This document shows, in pieces, positions 20,263 through 28,624 of a stretch of DNA of 64,000 bases. A program made the position numbers and the translations under genes. The stretch comes from Shinella daejeonensis (lineage in GTDB: Bacteria; Pseudomonadota; Alphaproteobacteria; Rhizobiales; Rhizobiaceae): NCBI RefSeq assembly GCF_024281235.1, contig NZ_JAHWXY010000001.1, positions 186,001 to 250,000 on the forward strand. Reading direction: 5' to 3'. How positions within the stretch are numbered: the stretch's first letter is position 1; the number at the start of each line of letters is the position of its first letter. The notes below the pieces were generated by a model. It had not been told where the DNA came from and ran no database searches. It saw only the letters and a program-made list of their open reading frames with translations.

Positions 20263-20984
20263 TGAGCCTTGCCTGGCTGACCGAACGGCCCATTGCCCAT
20301 CGTGGTTTTCACGACCTCAATCGCAGCGTGTGGGAAAACACGCTGACGGCCTTCGCCAGGGCGGCGGAGGCGGGCTTCAGCATCGAATGCGATCTGCAAT
20401 ATTCGGCCGACGCGATGCCGGTCGTCTTCCATGACGACGATCTTGGCCGCATATGCGGTATTCGGGGCGATGTGCGTCAGCGCATGGCCGGCGAACTCGG
20501 CCTGCTGCCCGTCGGCGGCACGGCCGATCGCATTCCGACCCTGCGGCAGCTCCTCTCGCTCGTCGCCGGCCGTGTTCCGCTGGTCCTGGAGCTGAAGGGC
20601 CGCCGGAATGAGGACGACGGCTTCGCCATGGCGGTCGTCGAAGCCGTCGAGAACTACGAAGGGCCCGTCGCCCTGATGAGCTTCGACCATTGGCTGCTGA
20701 AGGACCTGAAGGAGACGGGCACGGATCGCCCGGTCGGCCTGACGGCGGAGGGCCTTGCGCCGGAGGAACTGGCCGCGCATGAAGCGGCGATGCAGCTCGG
20801 GCTCGACTTCGTCTCCTATAATTACCGGCATCTGCCCAATGCCTTCGTCACGCGACAGCGCGCGCTCGGACGGCCGGTCCTCACCTGGACCGTCTGCGAC
20901 GACGAGGGGCGCACGCGCACGGCCCTCCATGCGGACCAGATGACCTTCGAAGGGTTCGATCCGCGCGAAGCGCTCACGGCCTGA
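20262..20984 (+). CDS. Glycerophosphodiester phosphodiesterase
   Basis: Hydrolyses glycerophosphodiesters to glycerol-3-phosphate and an alcohol. The 240-residue protein has the GDPD catalytic elements: IAHRGFHD, then ENTLTAFARAAEAG and ECDLQYSADAMPVVFHDDDL, with the paired acidic residues and second histidine, and LVLELKGR. There is no signal peptide, so it acts in the cytoplasm. Start codon overlaps the RidA-like stop, so the two are probably coupled. Resembles UgpQ but lies outside any ugp transporter operon. Confidence 0.9.
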   Translation: MSLAWLTERPIAHRGFHDLNRSVWENTLTAFARAAEAGFSIECDLQYSADAMPVVFHDDDLGRICGIRGDVRQRMAGELGLLPVGGTADRIPTLRQLLSLVAGRVPLVLELKGRRNEDDGFAMAVVEAVENYEGPVALMSFDHWLLKDLKETGTDRPVGLTAEGLAPEELAAHEAAMQLGLDFVSYNYRHLPNAFVTRQRALGRPVLTWTVCDDEGRTRTALHADQMTFEGFDPREALTA

Positions 20985-20985
20985 C

Positions 20986-22182
20986 ATGACGAAAGCCGTG
21001 CATATCCGCGTCGAAACGCAGTTCGCCGCCATCGCGGCGGACGCGTGGGGACGCCTTGCCGGAACCTCACGTGAAACTTCGGAAATTCCATACAACCCCT
21101 TCGTCAGTCACGCCTTTCTGTCGTCGCTGGAGGAATCGGGATGCGCCACGGCGGAAACCGGCTGGCTCGGCCAGCATCTGCTGCTGGAGGCCGGCGACGG
21201 GTCGCTCCTCGGCGCCCTGCCGGCCTATCTGAAAAGCCACAGCCAAGGCGAATATGTCTTCGACCATGGCTGGGCCGACGCCTTCGAGCGGGCGGGCGGA
21301 CGTTACTATCCGAAACTTCAGGCTTCCATTCCCTTCACACCGGCGACCGGTCCGCGGCTGCTGCATCAAACCGGCCAGCCGGTCCTTGAGACACAGGCCG
21401 CACTTTGCGAAGGCTTGAAAGAACTGACGCGCCGCCACGGCATCTCTTCCGCGCATGCGACCTTCGTGCCGGCATCGGAAATGGCGGTCTTCGAGGCGGC
21501 CGGCTATCTGCATCGCACCGACCAGCAGTTTCACTTCATCAACGACCGCTACGGCTCCTACGACGATTTTCTTGCGACCTTGTCGTCGCGCAAGCGCAAG
21601 GCCCTGAAGAAGGAGCGCCGCGTCGCAACCGAGAACGACATCTCCATCGACTGGCTGAGCGGGTCGGACCTGACGGAAGCGGTCTGGGACCAGTTCTTCG
21701 CCTTCTACATGGATACCGGCGAGCGCAAGTGGGGAAGACCCTATCTCAACCGCCTGTTCTACAGCCTGATCGGTGACCGCATGGCCGAGGACATCCTGCT
21801 CGTCATGGCGAGGCGCGATGGCCGCTACATCGCCGGCGCGATCAATTTCATCGGCGGCGATACGCTCTACGGGCGGCATTGGGGCTGTATCGAGGATCAT
21901 CCCTTCCTGCATTTCGAGATCTGCTATCATCAGGCCATCGATTTCGCCATCGCCCGCGGGTTGAAGCGGGTCGAGGCCGGCGCGCAGGGCGAACACAAGC
22001 TGGCGCGCGGCTATCTGCCGGTGACCACCCATTCGGCCCATTACATCGCCCATGCGGGCCTTCGCCGCGCGGTCGACGACTATCTTCAGCGCGAGCGCGA
22101 AGACGTGGCGGCGGTGGGCGACTATCTCACGCGGCACGGCCCCTTCCGCAAGGACGCCGGACGCAACGACGACACGGACTGA
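20986..22182 (+). CDS. FemAB/GNAT-like protein (DUF482, peptidoglycan biosynthesis/recognition family)
   Basis: A 398-residue protein of the PF04339 family, related to FemAB and GNAT acyltransferases. Recognisable segments are LGALPAYLKSHSQGEYVFDHGWADA, the basic linker SSRKRKALKKERR, and GLKRVEAGAQGEHKLARGYLPV near the C-terminus. No signal peptide or membrane segment is visible. Substrate is unknown; an aminoacyl- or acyl-transferase role at the cell envelope is only suggested by the family. It follows the phosphodiesterase by 1 bp and precedes the HIT gene by 13 bp. Confidence 0.85.
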   Translation: MTKAVHIRVETQFAAIAADAWGRLAGTSRETSEIPYNPFVSHAFLSSLEESGCATAETGWLGQHLLLEAGDGSLLGALPAYLKSHSQGEYVFDHGWADAFERAGGRYYPKLQASIPFTPATGPRLLHQTGQPVLETQAALCEGLKELTRRHGISSAHATFVPASEMAVFEAAGYLHRTDQQFHFINDRYGSYDDFLATLSSRKRKALKKERRVATENDISIDWLSGSDLTEAVWDQFFAFYMDTGERKWGRPYLNRLFYSLIGDRMAEDILLVMARRDGRYIAGAINFIGGDTLYGRHWGCIEDHPFLHFEICYHQAIDFAIARGLKRVEAGAQGEHKLARGYLPVTTHSAHYIAHAGLRRAVDDYLQREREDVAAVGDYLTRHGPFRKDAGRNDDTD

Positions 22183-22195
22183 ACAGGAGACCGGC

Positions 22196-22621
22196 ATGAC
22201 GGCCTATGACGACAGCAATATCTTCGCAAAAATCCTGCGCGGCGAAATTCCCTCGCATCGTGTCTATGAGGACGATCACGCAATCGCCTTCATGGACGTG
22301 ATGCCACAGGCGGCCGGCCATACGCTCGTCGTTCCGAAGAGCCCCTCGCGCAATCTTCTCGACGCGGATCCGCAGGCGCTGACGCAACTGATTCCCGTTG
22401 TCCAGAAGGTGGCGGTCGCCGCGAAGGAAGCCTTTGCCGCAGACGGCATCACGGTCATCCAGTTCAACGAGCCCGCCGCCGGCCAGACCGTCTACCACCT
22501 GCATTTCCACGTCATTCCACGCATCGAGGGCGTCGCTCTCAAACCGCATTCGGGCACGATGGAAGACCCGGCCGTGCTGGCGGCCCATGCCGAAAAGCTG
22601 CGGCGGGCGCTGGCGCGCTGA
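22196..22621 (+). CDS. HIT family protein (histidine-triad nucleotide-binding)
   Basis: Small nucleotide hydrolase/transferase of the HIT superfamily. The 141-residue protein contains the histidine triad as VYHLHFHVIPR, preceded by AFMDVMPQAAGHTLVVPK. Members cleave adenosine phosphoramidates or related dinucleotides; the physiological substrate here is not evident. The ATG at 22196 follows ACAGGAGACCGGC. Last gene of the RidA-GDPD-FemAB-HIT run, convergent with azlD. Confidence 0.92.
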   Translation: MTAYDDSNIFAKILRGEIPSHRVYEDDHAIAFMDVMPQAAGHTLVVPKSPSRNLLDADPQALTQLIPVVQKVAVAAKEAFAADGITVIQFNEPAAGQTVYHLHFHVIPRIEGVALKPHSGTMEDPAVLAAHAEKLRRALAR

Positions 22622-22630
22622 TCGGGCGGC

Positions 22631-22972
22631 TCAGGTCCCCGTCAGGGCGAGGCCGGCGGCCAGGAAAGCGACCGACGCACCGATGCCGACGATCTGGCGG
22701 CGGCCGGCCGCGAAGAAGCATGCCGCGCCGAACAGCACGGCCGCGATGCGCAATGCGAACGGCGAGCCCGCCAGCGCGCCGGTCGGAAACAGGATGAGCC
22801 GGGCGATCACGGCGGCGACGAGGGCGGTGGCGACCGCCCTCACCCATTGCAGCAGTTCCGACCTCTCGTCGATGCGATTGCCGAAGAGAACGCCGAGCCA
22901 GCGCCAGATGTCGGTCGCCAGCCAGCCGGCGACGACGATGAAGACATAGGGCCACAGACCGTCGTAACTCAT
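22631..22972 (-). CDS. azlD: AzlD family branched-chain amino-acid export subunit
   Basis: Small hydrophobic protein (113 residues, four likely membrane helices) beginning MSYDGLWPYVFIVVAGWLA, with DIWRWLGVLFGNRI, typical of AzlD. AzlC and AzlD together export branched-chain amino acids and analogues in characterised systems. The start overlaps the azlC stop in ATGA (22969-22972). The true substrate is not shown by sequence. Confidence 0.88.
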   Translation of the reverse strand: MSYDGLWPYVFIVVAGWLATDIWRWLGVLFGNRIDERSELLQWVRAVATALVAAVIARLILFPTGALAGSPFALRIAAVLFGAACFFAAGRRQIVGIGASVAFLAAGLALTGT

Positions 22973-23724
22973 GCCGCGCCGGCCTTGCGAAGCCTGAAGG
23001 CCCGCTCCGCCCACCAGGCCAGCGTGCCGCCGACGACGCCCGCGAGCAGGATATCGTATTGCGGCGCAACGACCGCGAAGATGCCGCCGAAGACCAGTCC
23101 CGCGCCGAGCGCCCAATAGACGACCCGATGCCTTGCCGACAGCCAGATGGAGGTGAGGAAATAGACCGGCGTCAGGAAAAACAGGCAGCCGGAGACCAGC
23201 GGCGGGAATTCCTCCACCGCGCCATAGGCGAGGCCGACCAGAACGACATTGGTCATCGTCAGCGTGATGCCGAAGCCGGCGAAAAAGGCGACGCGCCCTT
23301 CCCGCGGCACGGCCTGGATCCGCTCCATGGCGAAGACCCAGGCGGTGATGGCCACGAAATGCGACAGCAGCAGCAACAGCCATGTCGGCGTGCGCCTTGT
23401 GCGGATTTCCGGCACGAGCGAGGCAACCATCGGCATCATCCGCACCGAGGAGAGCGTGACCGCCAGAAAGGCCGTCACCAGATGCGCGCCCGACAGCATC
23501 GATCCGACGAGGATCACCTTTGCCGGCAGCGCCCAGACGATTCCCGTCATGAAGATCGCCTGTTCCACCGGAATGCCCGCCTCCGCTGTGAAGGCGGCGA
23601 AGCCGACGAAAGACAACGCGAGGATGAGCGACGGCAGGCTGAAGATCCCGCGCATGCCGAAGACAAACCAGCGGGCTTGTACCCGAAGGGGAGAAGAGGA
23701 AACGGTTTGCGGGGCTGCGGTCAT
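22969..23724 (-). CDS. azlC: AzlC family branched-chain amino-acid export permease
   Basis: Integral membrane protein of 251 residues with about seven hydrophobic segments. Signatures of the family are FMTGIVWALPAKVILVGSM and the SVRMMPMVASLVPEIR loop. I chose the ATG at 23724 (MTAAPQTV); a TTG eight codons upstream has no ribosome binding site. Probably co-expressed with azlD, whose start it overlaps by four bases. Upstream of it the clpA terminator isolates the pair. Confidence 0.88.
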   Translation of the reverse strand: MTAAPQTVSSSPLRVQARWFVFGMRGIFSLPSLILALSFVGFAAFTAEAGIPVEQAIFMTGIVWALPAKVILVGSMLSGAHLVTAFLAVTLSSVRMMPMVASLVPEIRTRRTPTWLLLLLSHFVAITAWVFAMERIQAVPREGRVAFFAGFGITLTMTNVVLVGLAYGAVEEFPPLVSGCLFFLTPVYFLTSIWLSARHRVVYWALGAGLVFGGIFAVVAPQYDILLAGVVGGTLAWWAERAFRLRKAGAA

Positions 23725-23746
23725 CCGCGCTCTCGGGCCTTGAGAC

Positions 23747-23776
23747 AAAAGAAAGCCGGGCAGTCGCCTGCCCGGC
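23747..23776 (-). terminator. Intrinsic terminator of clpSA
   Basis: Stem GCCGGGCAG / CTGCCCGGC with loop of four bases, followed leftward by TTTCTTTTG. It sits about 20 bp beyond the clpA stop. Confidence 0.88.
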
Positions 23777-23796
23777 CCGGATGATCGATGGAAGGA

Positions 23797-26307
23797 CTAT
23801 TTCTTGCGCGGCACCTTGGGAACGGCGCCGGACTTGCGCGGCGCTTCCCCGGCCTGCGCCGGATCGTCCCCCGCCTTCGTCTCGGCGGTCTTCCTTCCCT
23901 TCGCGCGCGCCGGCGCGGCCCCGGCCGTAACGGCCTCCCGGGGCTTGCGCGGCTTCGCCGGTTTCCTGCCGGCCCCGCCGACCTCCGCCTTCGGCTTGAT
24001 CGGTGCGGTTTCCGGAACGGCGTCGAGCATCAGTTCCCTGGTGCCGTCCTCCTTCGTTTCCACCGAGACACGGACGACGCCGCCCTTCTTGAGCTTGCCA
24101 AAGAGAATCTCGTCGGCGAGCTTCTTCTTGATGCTTTCCTGGATGACGCGGGCGAGCGGACGCGCGCCCATCCGCTCGTCGTATCCCTTTTCCGCCAGCC
24201 AGGCGATGGCTTCCGGCTGGAGGTCGAAGGTGACGTTGCGTTCGGCAAGCTGGGTCTCCAGTTGCATGACGAACTTCTGCACGACCTGATGGATGACCGG
24301 CGTCGGCAGCGAACCGAACGGGATGATCGCATCGAGACGGTTGCGGAATTCCGGCGTGAACAGGCGGTTGATCGCCTCCATGTCCTCACCCTCCCGCTTC
24401 GACGAGCCGAAGCCGATCGCCGCCTTCGCCATGTCGGACGCGCCCGCGTTGGTCGTCATGATCAGGATGACGTTGCGGAAATCGATCTTCTTGCCGTTGT
24501 GGTCGGTGAGCGAGCCGTGATCCATGACCTGCAACAGAATGTTGTAGAGGTCCGGATGCGCCTTCTCGATCTCGTCGAGCAGCAGAACGCAATGCGGGTG
24601 CTGGTCGACGCCGTCAGTCAGGAGGCCGCCCTGATCGAAACCGACATAGCCGGGAGGCGCACCGAGCAGGCGGGAAACCGTGTGCCGTTCCATGTATTCC
24701 GACATGTCGAAGCGCAGGAGTTCCACACCGAGCGAACTGGCGAGCTGCTTGGCGACCTCCGTCTTGCCGACGCCGGTCGGGCCTGAAAACAGGTAGCAGC
24801 CGATCGGCTTGTTCGGTTCGCGCAGGCCCGCGCGGGCAAGCTTGATCGCCGATGCCAGCGCGTCTATGGCCAGATCCTGGCCATAGACCACCGAGCGCAA
24901 CTCCTTGTCGAGGTTGGCGAGAACCTGCTCGTCATCCTTGGAAACGGTCTTGGGCGGAATGCGGGCCATGGTGGCGACCGTCGCCTCGATTTCCCGTTCG
25001 GTGATCAGCTTGCGCCGCTTGCCGGCCGGCAGCAGCATCTGCGCCGCGCCGGTCTCGTCGATCACGTCGATCGCCTTGTCGGGCAGCTTGCGGTCGTTGA
25101 TGTAGCGCGCCGACAGTTCCACCGCCGTCTTGATCGCCTCGTTGGAGTAGCGAAGCTTGTGATACTCCTCGAAATAGGGCTTGAGGCCCTTCATGATCTC
25201 GATCGTGTCGTCGATGGTCGGCTCGTTGACGTCGATCTTCTGGAAACGGCGGACGAGCGCCCGGTCCTTCTCGAAGAACTGGCGGTACTCCTTGTAGGTC
25301 GTGGAACCGATGCAGCGGATCGCACCGGACGAAAGCGCCGGCTTCAGGAGGTTGGAGGCATCCATCGCGCCACCGGAGGTCGCGCCGGCGCCGATAACCG
25401 TGTGGATCTCGTCGATGAACAGCACCGCGCCCGGATAGTCCTCCAGTTCCTTGACGACCTGCTTCAGGCGTTCCTCGAAGTCACCGCGATAGCGGGTGCC
25501 GGCCAGCAGCGTCCCCATGTCGAGCGAGAAGATCGTCGCATCGGCAAGCGCCTCCGGCACCTTGCCTTCGACGATGCGCTTGGCGAGACCTTCGGCGATG
25601 GCCGTCTTGCCGACGCCGGGGTCGCCCACATAGAGCGGGTTGTTCTTGGAGCGGCGGCAAAGGACCTGGATCGTCCGGTTGACCTCGGCATGGCGGCCGA
25701 TCAGCGGATCGATCCTGCCGCTGCGCGCCTTCTCGTTGAGGTTGACACAGTAGGCGCTGAGCGCGTCCTGCTTCTTGGCGGCTTCCTCTTCGCCGCCGTT
25801 GCGGGCCGGCTTCTGCTCGCTCTCGCCTTCCTCCGCGCCGCGCACGGGGCGCTGCTCGGAGACGCCGGGACGCTTGCCGATGCCGTGGGAGATGAAGTTG
25901 ACCGCGTCGTAGCGGGTCATCTCCTGCTCCTGGAGGAAATAGGCGGCGTGGCTCTCGCGCTCGGCGAAGATGGCGACGAGCACATTCGCCCCGGTCACTT
26001 CCTCGCGGCCGGACGACTGGACATGGATCACCGCGCGCTGGATGACCCGCTGGAAACTGGAGGTCGGTTTCGAATCCTCCTCGTATCCCGTGACGAGATT
26101 GGCCAGATCGTTGTCGACATAATCGCCCACCGTCTTGCGCAGCGTGTCGAGATCGACGTTGCAAGCGCCCATTACCGCGGCGGCATCCGCATCGTCGATC
26201 AGCGCCAGCAGGAGATGCTCCAGCGTCGCATATTCATGATGACGCTCGTTGGCGTAGGTCAGTGCCTGATGAAGGGCCTTTTCAAGGCTTGGAGAAAATG
26301 TTGGCAC
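23797..26307 (-). CDS. clpA: ATP-dependent Clp protease ATP-binding subunit ClpA
   Basis: Hexameric AAA+ unfoldase that feeds substrates, including N-end-rule proteins delivered by ClpS, to ClpP. The 836-residue protein has the Clp N-domain (1-150), AAA-1 with Walker A GDPGVGKTAIAEG and Walker B LFIDEIHT, and AAA-2 with GPTGVGKTEVAK and LLLDEIEKAHPD. The last 70 residues are an unusual Pro/Lys/Ala/Arg-rich low-complexity tail ending VPKVPRKK. It starts 10 bp after clpS and ends at a strong terminator. Confidence 0.97.
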   Translation of the reverse strand: MPTFSPSLEKALHQALTYANERHHEYATLEHLLLALIDDADAAAVMGACNVDLDTLRKTVGDYVDNDLANLVTGYEEDSKPTSSFQRVIQRAVIHVQSSGREEVTGANVLVAIFAERESHAAYFLQEQEMTRYDAVNFISHGIGKRPGVSEQRPVRGAEEGESEQKPARNGGEEEAAKKQDALSAYCVNLNEKARSGRIDPLIGRHAEVNRTIQVLCRRSKNNPLYVGDPGVGKTAIAEGLAKRIVEGKVPEALADATIFSLDMGTLLAGTRYRGDFEERLKQVVKELEDYPGAVLFIDEIHTVIGAGATSGGAMDASNLLKPALSSGAIRCIGSTTYKEYRQFFEKDRALVRRFQKIDVNEPTIDDTIEIMKGLKPYFEEYHKLRYSNEAIKTAVELSARYINDRKLPDKAIDVIDETGAAQMLLPAGKRRKLITEREIEATVATMARIPPKTVSKDDEQVLANLDKELRSVVYGQDLAIDALASAIKLARAGLREPNKPIGCYLFSGPTGVGKTEVAKQLASSLGVELLRFDMSEYMERHTVSRLLGAPPGYVGFDQGGLLTDGVDQHPHCVLLLDEIEKAHPDLYNILLQVMDHGSLTDHNGKKIDFRNVILIMTTNAGASDMAKAAIGFGSSKREGEDMEAINRLFTPEFRNRLDAIIPFGSLPTPVIHQVVQKFVMQLETQLAERNVTFDLQPEAIAWLAEKGYDERMGARPLARVIQESIKKKLADEILFGKLKKGGVVRVSVETKEDGTRELMLDAVPETAPIKPKAEVGGAGRKPAKPRKPREAVTAGAAPARAKGRKTAETKAGDDPAQAGEAPRKSGAVPKVPRKK

Positions 26308-26317
26308 GTTTCGTTCC

Positions 26318-26674
26318 TCATTTCTTTTCCATGACGCATTGCAGCGGATGCTGGTGCTGGCGGGAGAAATCCATCACTTGCGTCACTTTCGTTTCGGCAA
26401 CCTCGTAGGTGAACACTCCGCACTCGCCCACGCCATGATTGTGCACATGCAACATGATCCGCGTGGCTGCTTCCCTGTCCTTGTGAAAGAAGCGTTCCAG
26501 GATGTGGATCACGAACTCCATCGGCGTATAATCGTCGTTCAGGAGCAGCACGCGATAAAGGCTGGGTTTCTTGGTCTTGGGCTTCGTGCGGGTAATGACG
26601 GACGTACTGCGACCCGGAGTATCGCCGCTTCCGTCATTTCCCTGCATTCTGGCCCGTATCACATTCATTCGCAT
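26318..26674 (-). CDS. clpS: ATP-dependent Clp protease adaptor ClpS
   Basis: Binds N-degron substrates and delivers them to ClpA. The 118-residue protein has a variable N-terminal arm and the conserved core [38 protein letters not shown] and [12 protein letters not shown]; the NDD and the hydrophobic residues around it form the N-end pocket. Two ATGs fit (26674 and 26668) behind GAGGGA; I kept the first. Operon with clpA. Confidence 0.95.
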   Translation of the reverse strand: MRMNVIRARMQGNDGSGDTPGRSTSVITRTKPKTKKPSLYRVLLLNDDYTPMEFVIHILERFFHKDREAATRIMLHVHNHGVGECGVFTYEVAETKVTQVMDFSRQHQHPLQCVMEKK

Positions 26675-26759
26675 TCATTCCCTCGCGTGACCGGGCGCCC
26701 TTCCTGCGATCGGTCGGTGGCGGTCGACACATGGCCCTTATCTAGTGCTTCGCGACCCG

Positions 26760-26787
26760 ATTGTAAGGCCATCGTCCTGCGCTGCAA
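26760..26787 (-). promoter_or_regulatory. Candidate sigma-70 promoter for clpS-clpA
   Basis: On the minus strand TTGCAG (26787-26782) and TACAAT (26765-26760) are 16 bp apart, predicting a leader of about 80 nt. The rest of the 263-bp clpS-phasin gap has no gene apart from the phasin terminator. Confidence 0.4.
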
Positions 26788-26869
26788 TCATAATCCCGAC
26801 GATGCCGAATGAAATAGACAAATTTGCCGTCGGCCGGCCAGCCTCGCGCAACGTCCGGCGCGCCGGGAT

Positions 26870-26908
26870 GCAAAAAGGCCGGCCCGCAGACGCCTGCGGA
26901 CCGGCCTT
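26870..26908 (-). terminator. Intrinsic terminator of the phasin gene
   Basis: Long hairpin AAGGCCGG-C-CCGCAG / CTGCGG-A-CCGGCCTT with one mismatch and a 4-nt loop, followed leftward by TTTGC. Confidence 0.88.
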
Positions 26909-26937
26909 CGAACAGGAATTTCAGGTGATCGGCCGGA

Positions 26938-27300
26938 TTATGCGGCAGTGGCTGCGGCGGACTTCGCGGAAGCAGCCGGCGTCTTGGCGACGGGGGCTTC
27001 GTAGGGCTTGTAGGCCTCCTTGGCGAGATCGGCATAGATTTCACCGATCCGGGTCGCCTGCGCGACGAAACCCTCATAGGCGGACTTGGCATAGTCCGAC
27101 TGGAGTTCGAAGGCCGCCTCGACGCTCTTGACCGTCGAAAGCTTCTCGACGTGGGCAAGGCCTTCCTCGAAAGAGCGCTTGGAATAGTCGGCCGTCTCGG
27201 CGGCAATCGACTGCATACCCTTCGACGCGGCGGCGCAGCTCTTGACGAACGTGTCGACGGCTTCCTTGCCCTTCTTGTTGGTGTCCTCGAAATTGAACAT
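26938..27300 (-). CDS. Phasin family protein
   Basis: Phasins coat polyhydroxyalkanoate granules and control their size. The 120-residue protein begins MFNFEDTNKKGKEAVD and is almost wholly helical, with the phasin_2 pattern SIAAETADYSKRSFEEGLAHVEKL and an Ala/Pro/Lys-rich C-terminal tail. The ATG at 27300 follows AAAGGAGACGCAG. Two perfect palindromes flank its promoter, which fits repression by a granule-sensing regulator such as PhaR. No PHA synthase gene is in this window. Confidence 0.88.
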   Translation of the reverse strand: MFNFEDTNKKGKEAVDTFVKSCAAASKGMQSIAAETADYSKRSFEEGLAHVEKLSTVKSVEAAFELQSDYAKSAYEGFVAQATRIGEIYADLAKEAYKPYEAPVAKTPAASAKSAAATAA

Positions 27301-27334
27301 CTGCGTCTCCTTTGGATAGAGCGGATAGGAGACC

Positions 27335-27385
27335 AGGCTATGTGCAATGCACAATAAAGTCAATTCTTATATTGCAATGCAATAT
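27335..27385 (-). promoter_or_regulatory. Phasin promoter with two TGCA-N-TGCA palindromes
   Basis: TGTGCAATGCACA (27341-27353) and ATATTGCAATGCAATAT (27369-27385) are perfect palindromes around one central base, with centres 30 bp apart (about three helical turns). A sigma-70 pair, TTGACT (27363-27358) and TAGCCT (27340-27335) with a 17-bp spacer, places the first palindrome between -35 and -10 and the second just upstream. This is a strong operator layout; PhaR is the likely ligand by analogy. Confidence 0.75.
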
Positions 27386-27411
27386 TTCCAAGGAAAAGCA
27401 ACCGCTTGTCC

Positions 27412-27448
27412 AAAACGAAAAGGCCCGGCGCGTCAGCGGCCGGGCCTT
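27412..27448 (-). terminator. Intrinsic terminator downstream of the DUF3126 gene
   Basis: Stem AAGGCCCGGC (27420-27429) / GCCGGGCCTT (27439-27448), followed leftward by TTCGTTTTGG. Confidence 0.85.
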
Positions 27449-27473
27449 CGTCCGCAGGTCGCGGACGTCATTC

Positions 27474-27677
27474 CTACAGGTCGATGTCGAGGATCGCCAT
27501 CGAGAAGTTATAGGACAGTTCGCCGTCCTCGTCGTCGCGGAAGATGACGCCGAGAAATTCGTCGGCGAGATAGACTTCCGCGGATTCGTCCTTGCGCGGC
27601 CGGGCCTTGACGACGATCTCCTTGTTGAGATTGCGTTTAAAATAGGCCTCGAGCTTCCTGACTTCTTCCGGCTTCAC
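27474..27677 (-). CDS. DUF3126 family protein
   Basis: A 67-residue cytoplasmic protein (KPEEVRKLEAYFKRNLN, VYLADEFLGVIFRDDEDGE, SYNFSMAILDIDL) of the alphaproteobacterial DUF3126 family, whose function is not known. The start is a GTG at 27677 behind GGAGAAAG. It lies about 95 bp after cysE on the same strand and ends in its own terminator. Confidence 0.85.
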   Translation of the reverse strand: MKPEEVRKLEAYFKRNLNKEIVVKARPRKDESAEVYLADEFLGVIFRDDEDGELSYNFSMAILDIDL

Positions 27678-27772
27678 GATCTTTCTCCGTCAACGATTGG
27701 GTTGGCGCGCTTCTCGCACCTGCTCTGGAGCATGTAAAGTGCCGGAGACGTGCGCTTTTCGACTTTTCCCGG

Positions 27773-28606
27773 TTACAGATCGTAATCGAAGGCGGCCAGA
27801 AGCTGGTCCATGGCGCGCGAAGGCTCCGAGCAACCGGCCTCGCCGATAACCCGCGCCGGAACGCCCGCGACCGTCGATTTCGGCGGAACCGTCTTCAGCA
27901 CGACGGACCCCGCCGCGATCCGCGAGCAACTGCCGATGGAGATATTGCCGAGGATCTTCGCGCCGGCCCCGATCATCACGCCGTCGCCGATCTTGGGATG
28001 GCGGTCTCCGCCTTCCTTGCCGGTGCCGCCGAGCGTCACATTGTGAAGAATCGACACATTGTCCCCGATCACCGCCGTTTCGCCCACGACGAGACCTGTC
28101 GCGTGATCGAGGAAAATACCCTTGCCGATCCTTGCCGCCGGGTTGATATCGGTCTGGAAGACGCTGGACGACCGGCTCTGGAGATAGAGCGCCAGATCGC
28201 GCCGCCCGCGATTGTGCAGCCAATGGGCAAGACGGTGCGTCTGCATCGCCTGGAACCCCTTGAAATAGAGCACGGCGTCGAGGAACCGCAGACAGGCCGG
28301 GTCGCGATCGTAGACGGCCTGGATATCGACCCGCAGGATAGCGCCCCAATCCGCCCAGTCGTCCACCATCTCGTCGAAAATCTGGCGCAGGAGATTGGCC
28401 TGAAGATCCGGATGGTCGAGCCGTTCGCAGACGCGATGCACGATGCTGTCTTCCAGCGTGCGATGATTGATGACCGTCGAATAAAGGAAGGCGGCCAGCA
28501 GCGGCTCGTTTTCGGCGGCCTGGCGCGCTTCCTCGCGCAACGTGTCCCAGATCGGGTCCATCGTTTGCAGCCGCTCCCCGGCACGCTGTTCGTTCATCGC
28601 GACCAT
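27773..28606 (-). CDS. cysE: Serine O-acetyltransferase
   Basis: Acetylates L-serine with acetyl-CoA, the first step of cysteine synthesis. The 277-residue protein has an N-terminal helical domain (30-150) and a left-handed beta-helix with DINPAARIGKGIFLDHATG, GLVVGETAVIGDNVSILHNVTLGGTGK and [19 protein letters not shown], which hold the catalytic Asp and His residues. The C-terminal tail, site of feedback and synthase binding in the family, ends in FDYDL rather than a terminal isoleucine. The ATG at 28606 follows AAGGAG. Two tandem repeats lie upstream. Confidence 0.95.
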   Translation of the reverse strand: MVAMNEQRAGERLQTMDPIWDTLREEARQAAENEPLLAAFLYSTVINHRTLEDSIVHRVCERLDHPDLQANLLRQIFDEMVDDWADWGAILRVDIQAVYDRDPACLRFLDAVLYFKGFQAMQTHRLAHWLHNRGRRDLALYLQSRSSSVFQTDINPAARIGKGIFLDHATGLVVGETAVIGDNVSILHNVTLGGTGKEGGDRHPKIGDGVMIGAGAKILGNISIGSCSRIAAGSVVLKTVPPKSTVAGVPARVIGEAGCSEPSRAMDQLLAAFDYDL

Positions 28607-28624
28607 TGCCGCACTCCTTGTCGC

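Noticed and set aside
27345-27400. Small reading frames in the phasin upstream region
   Set aside because: They cross the operator palindromes and the terminator, have no ribosome binding site and no protein likeness.
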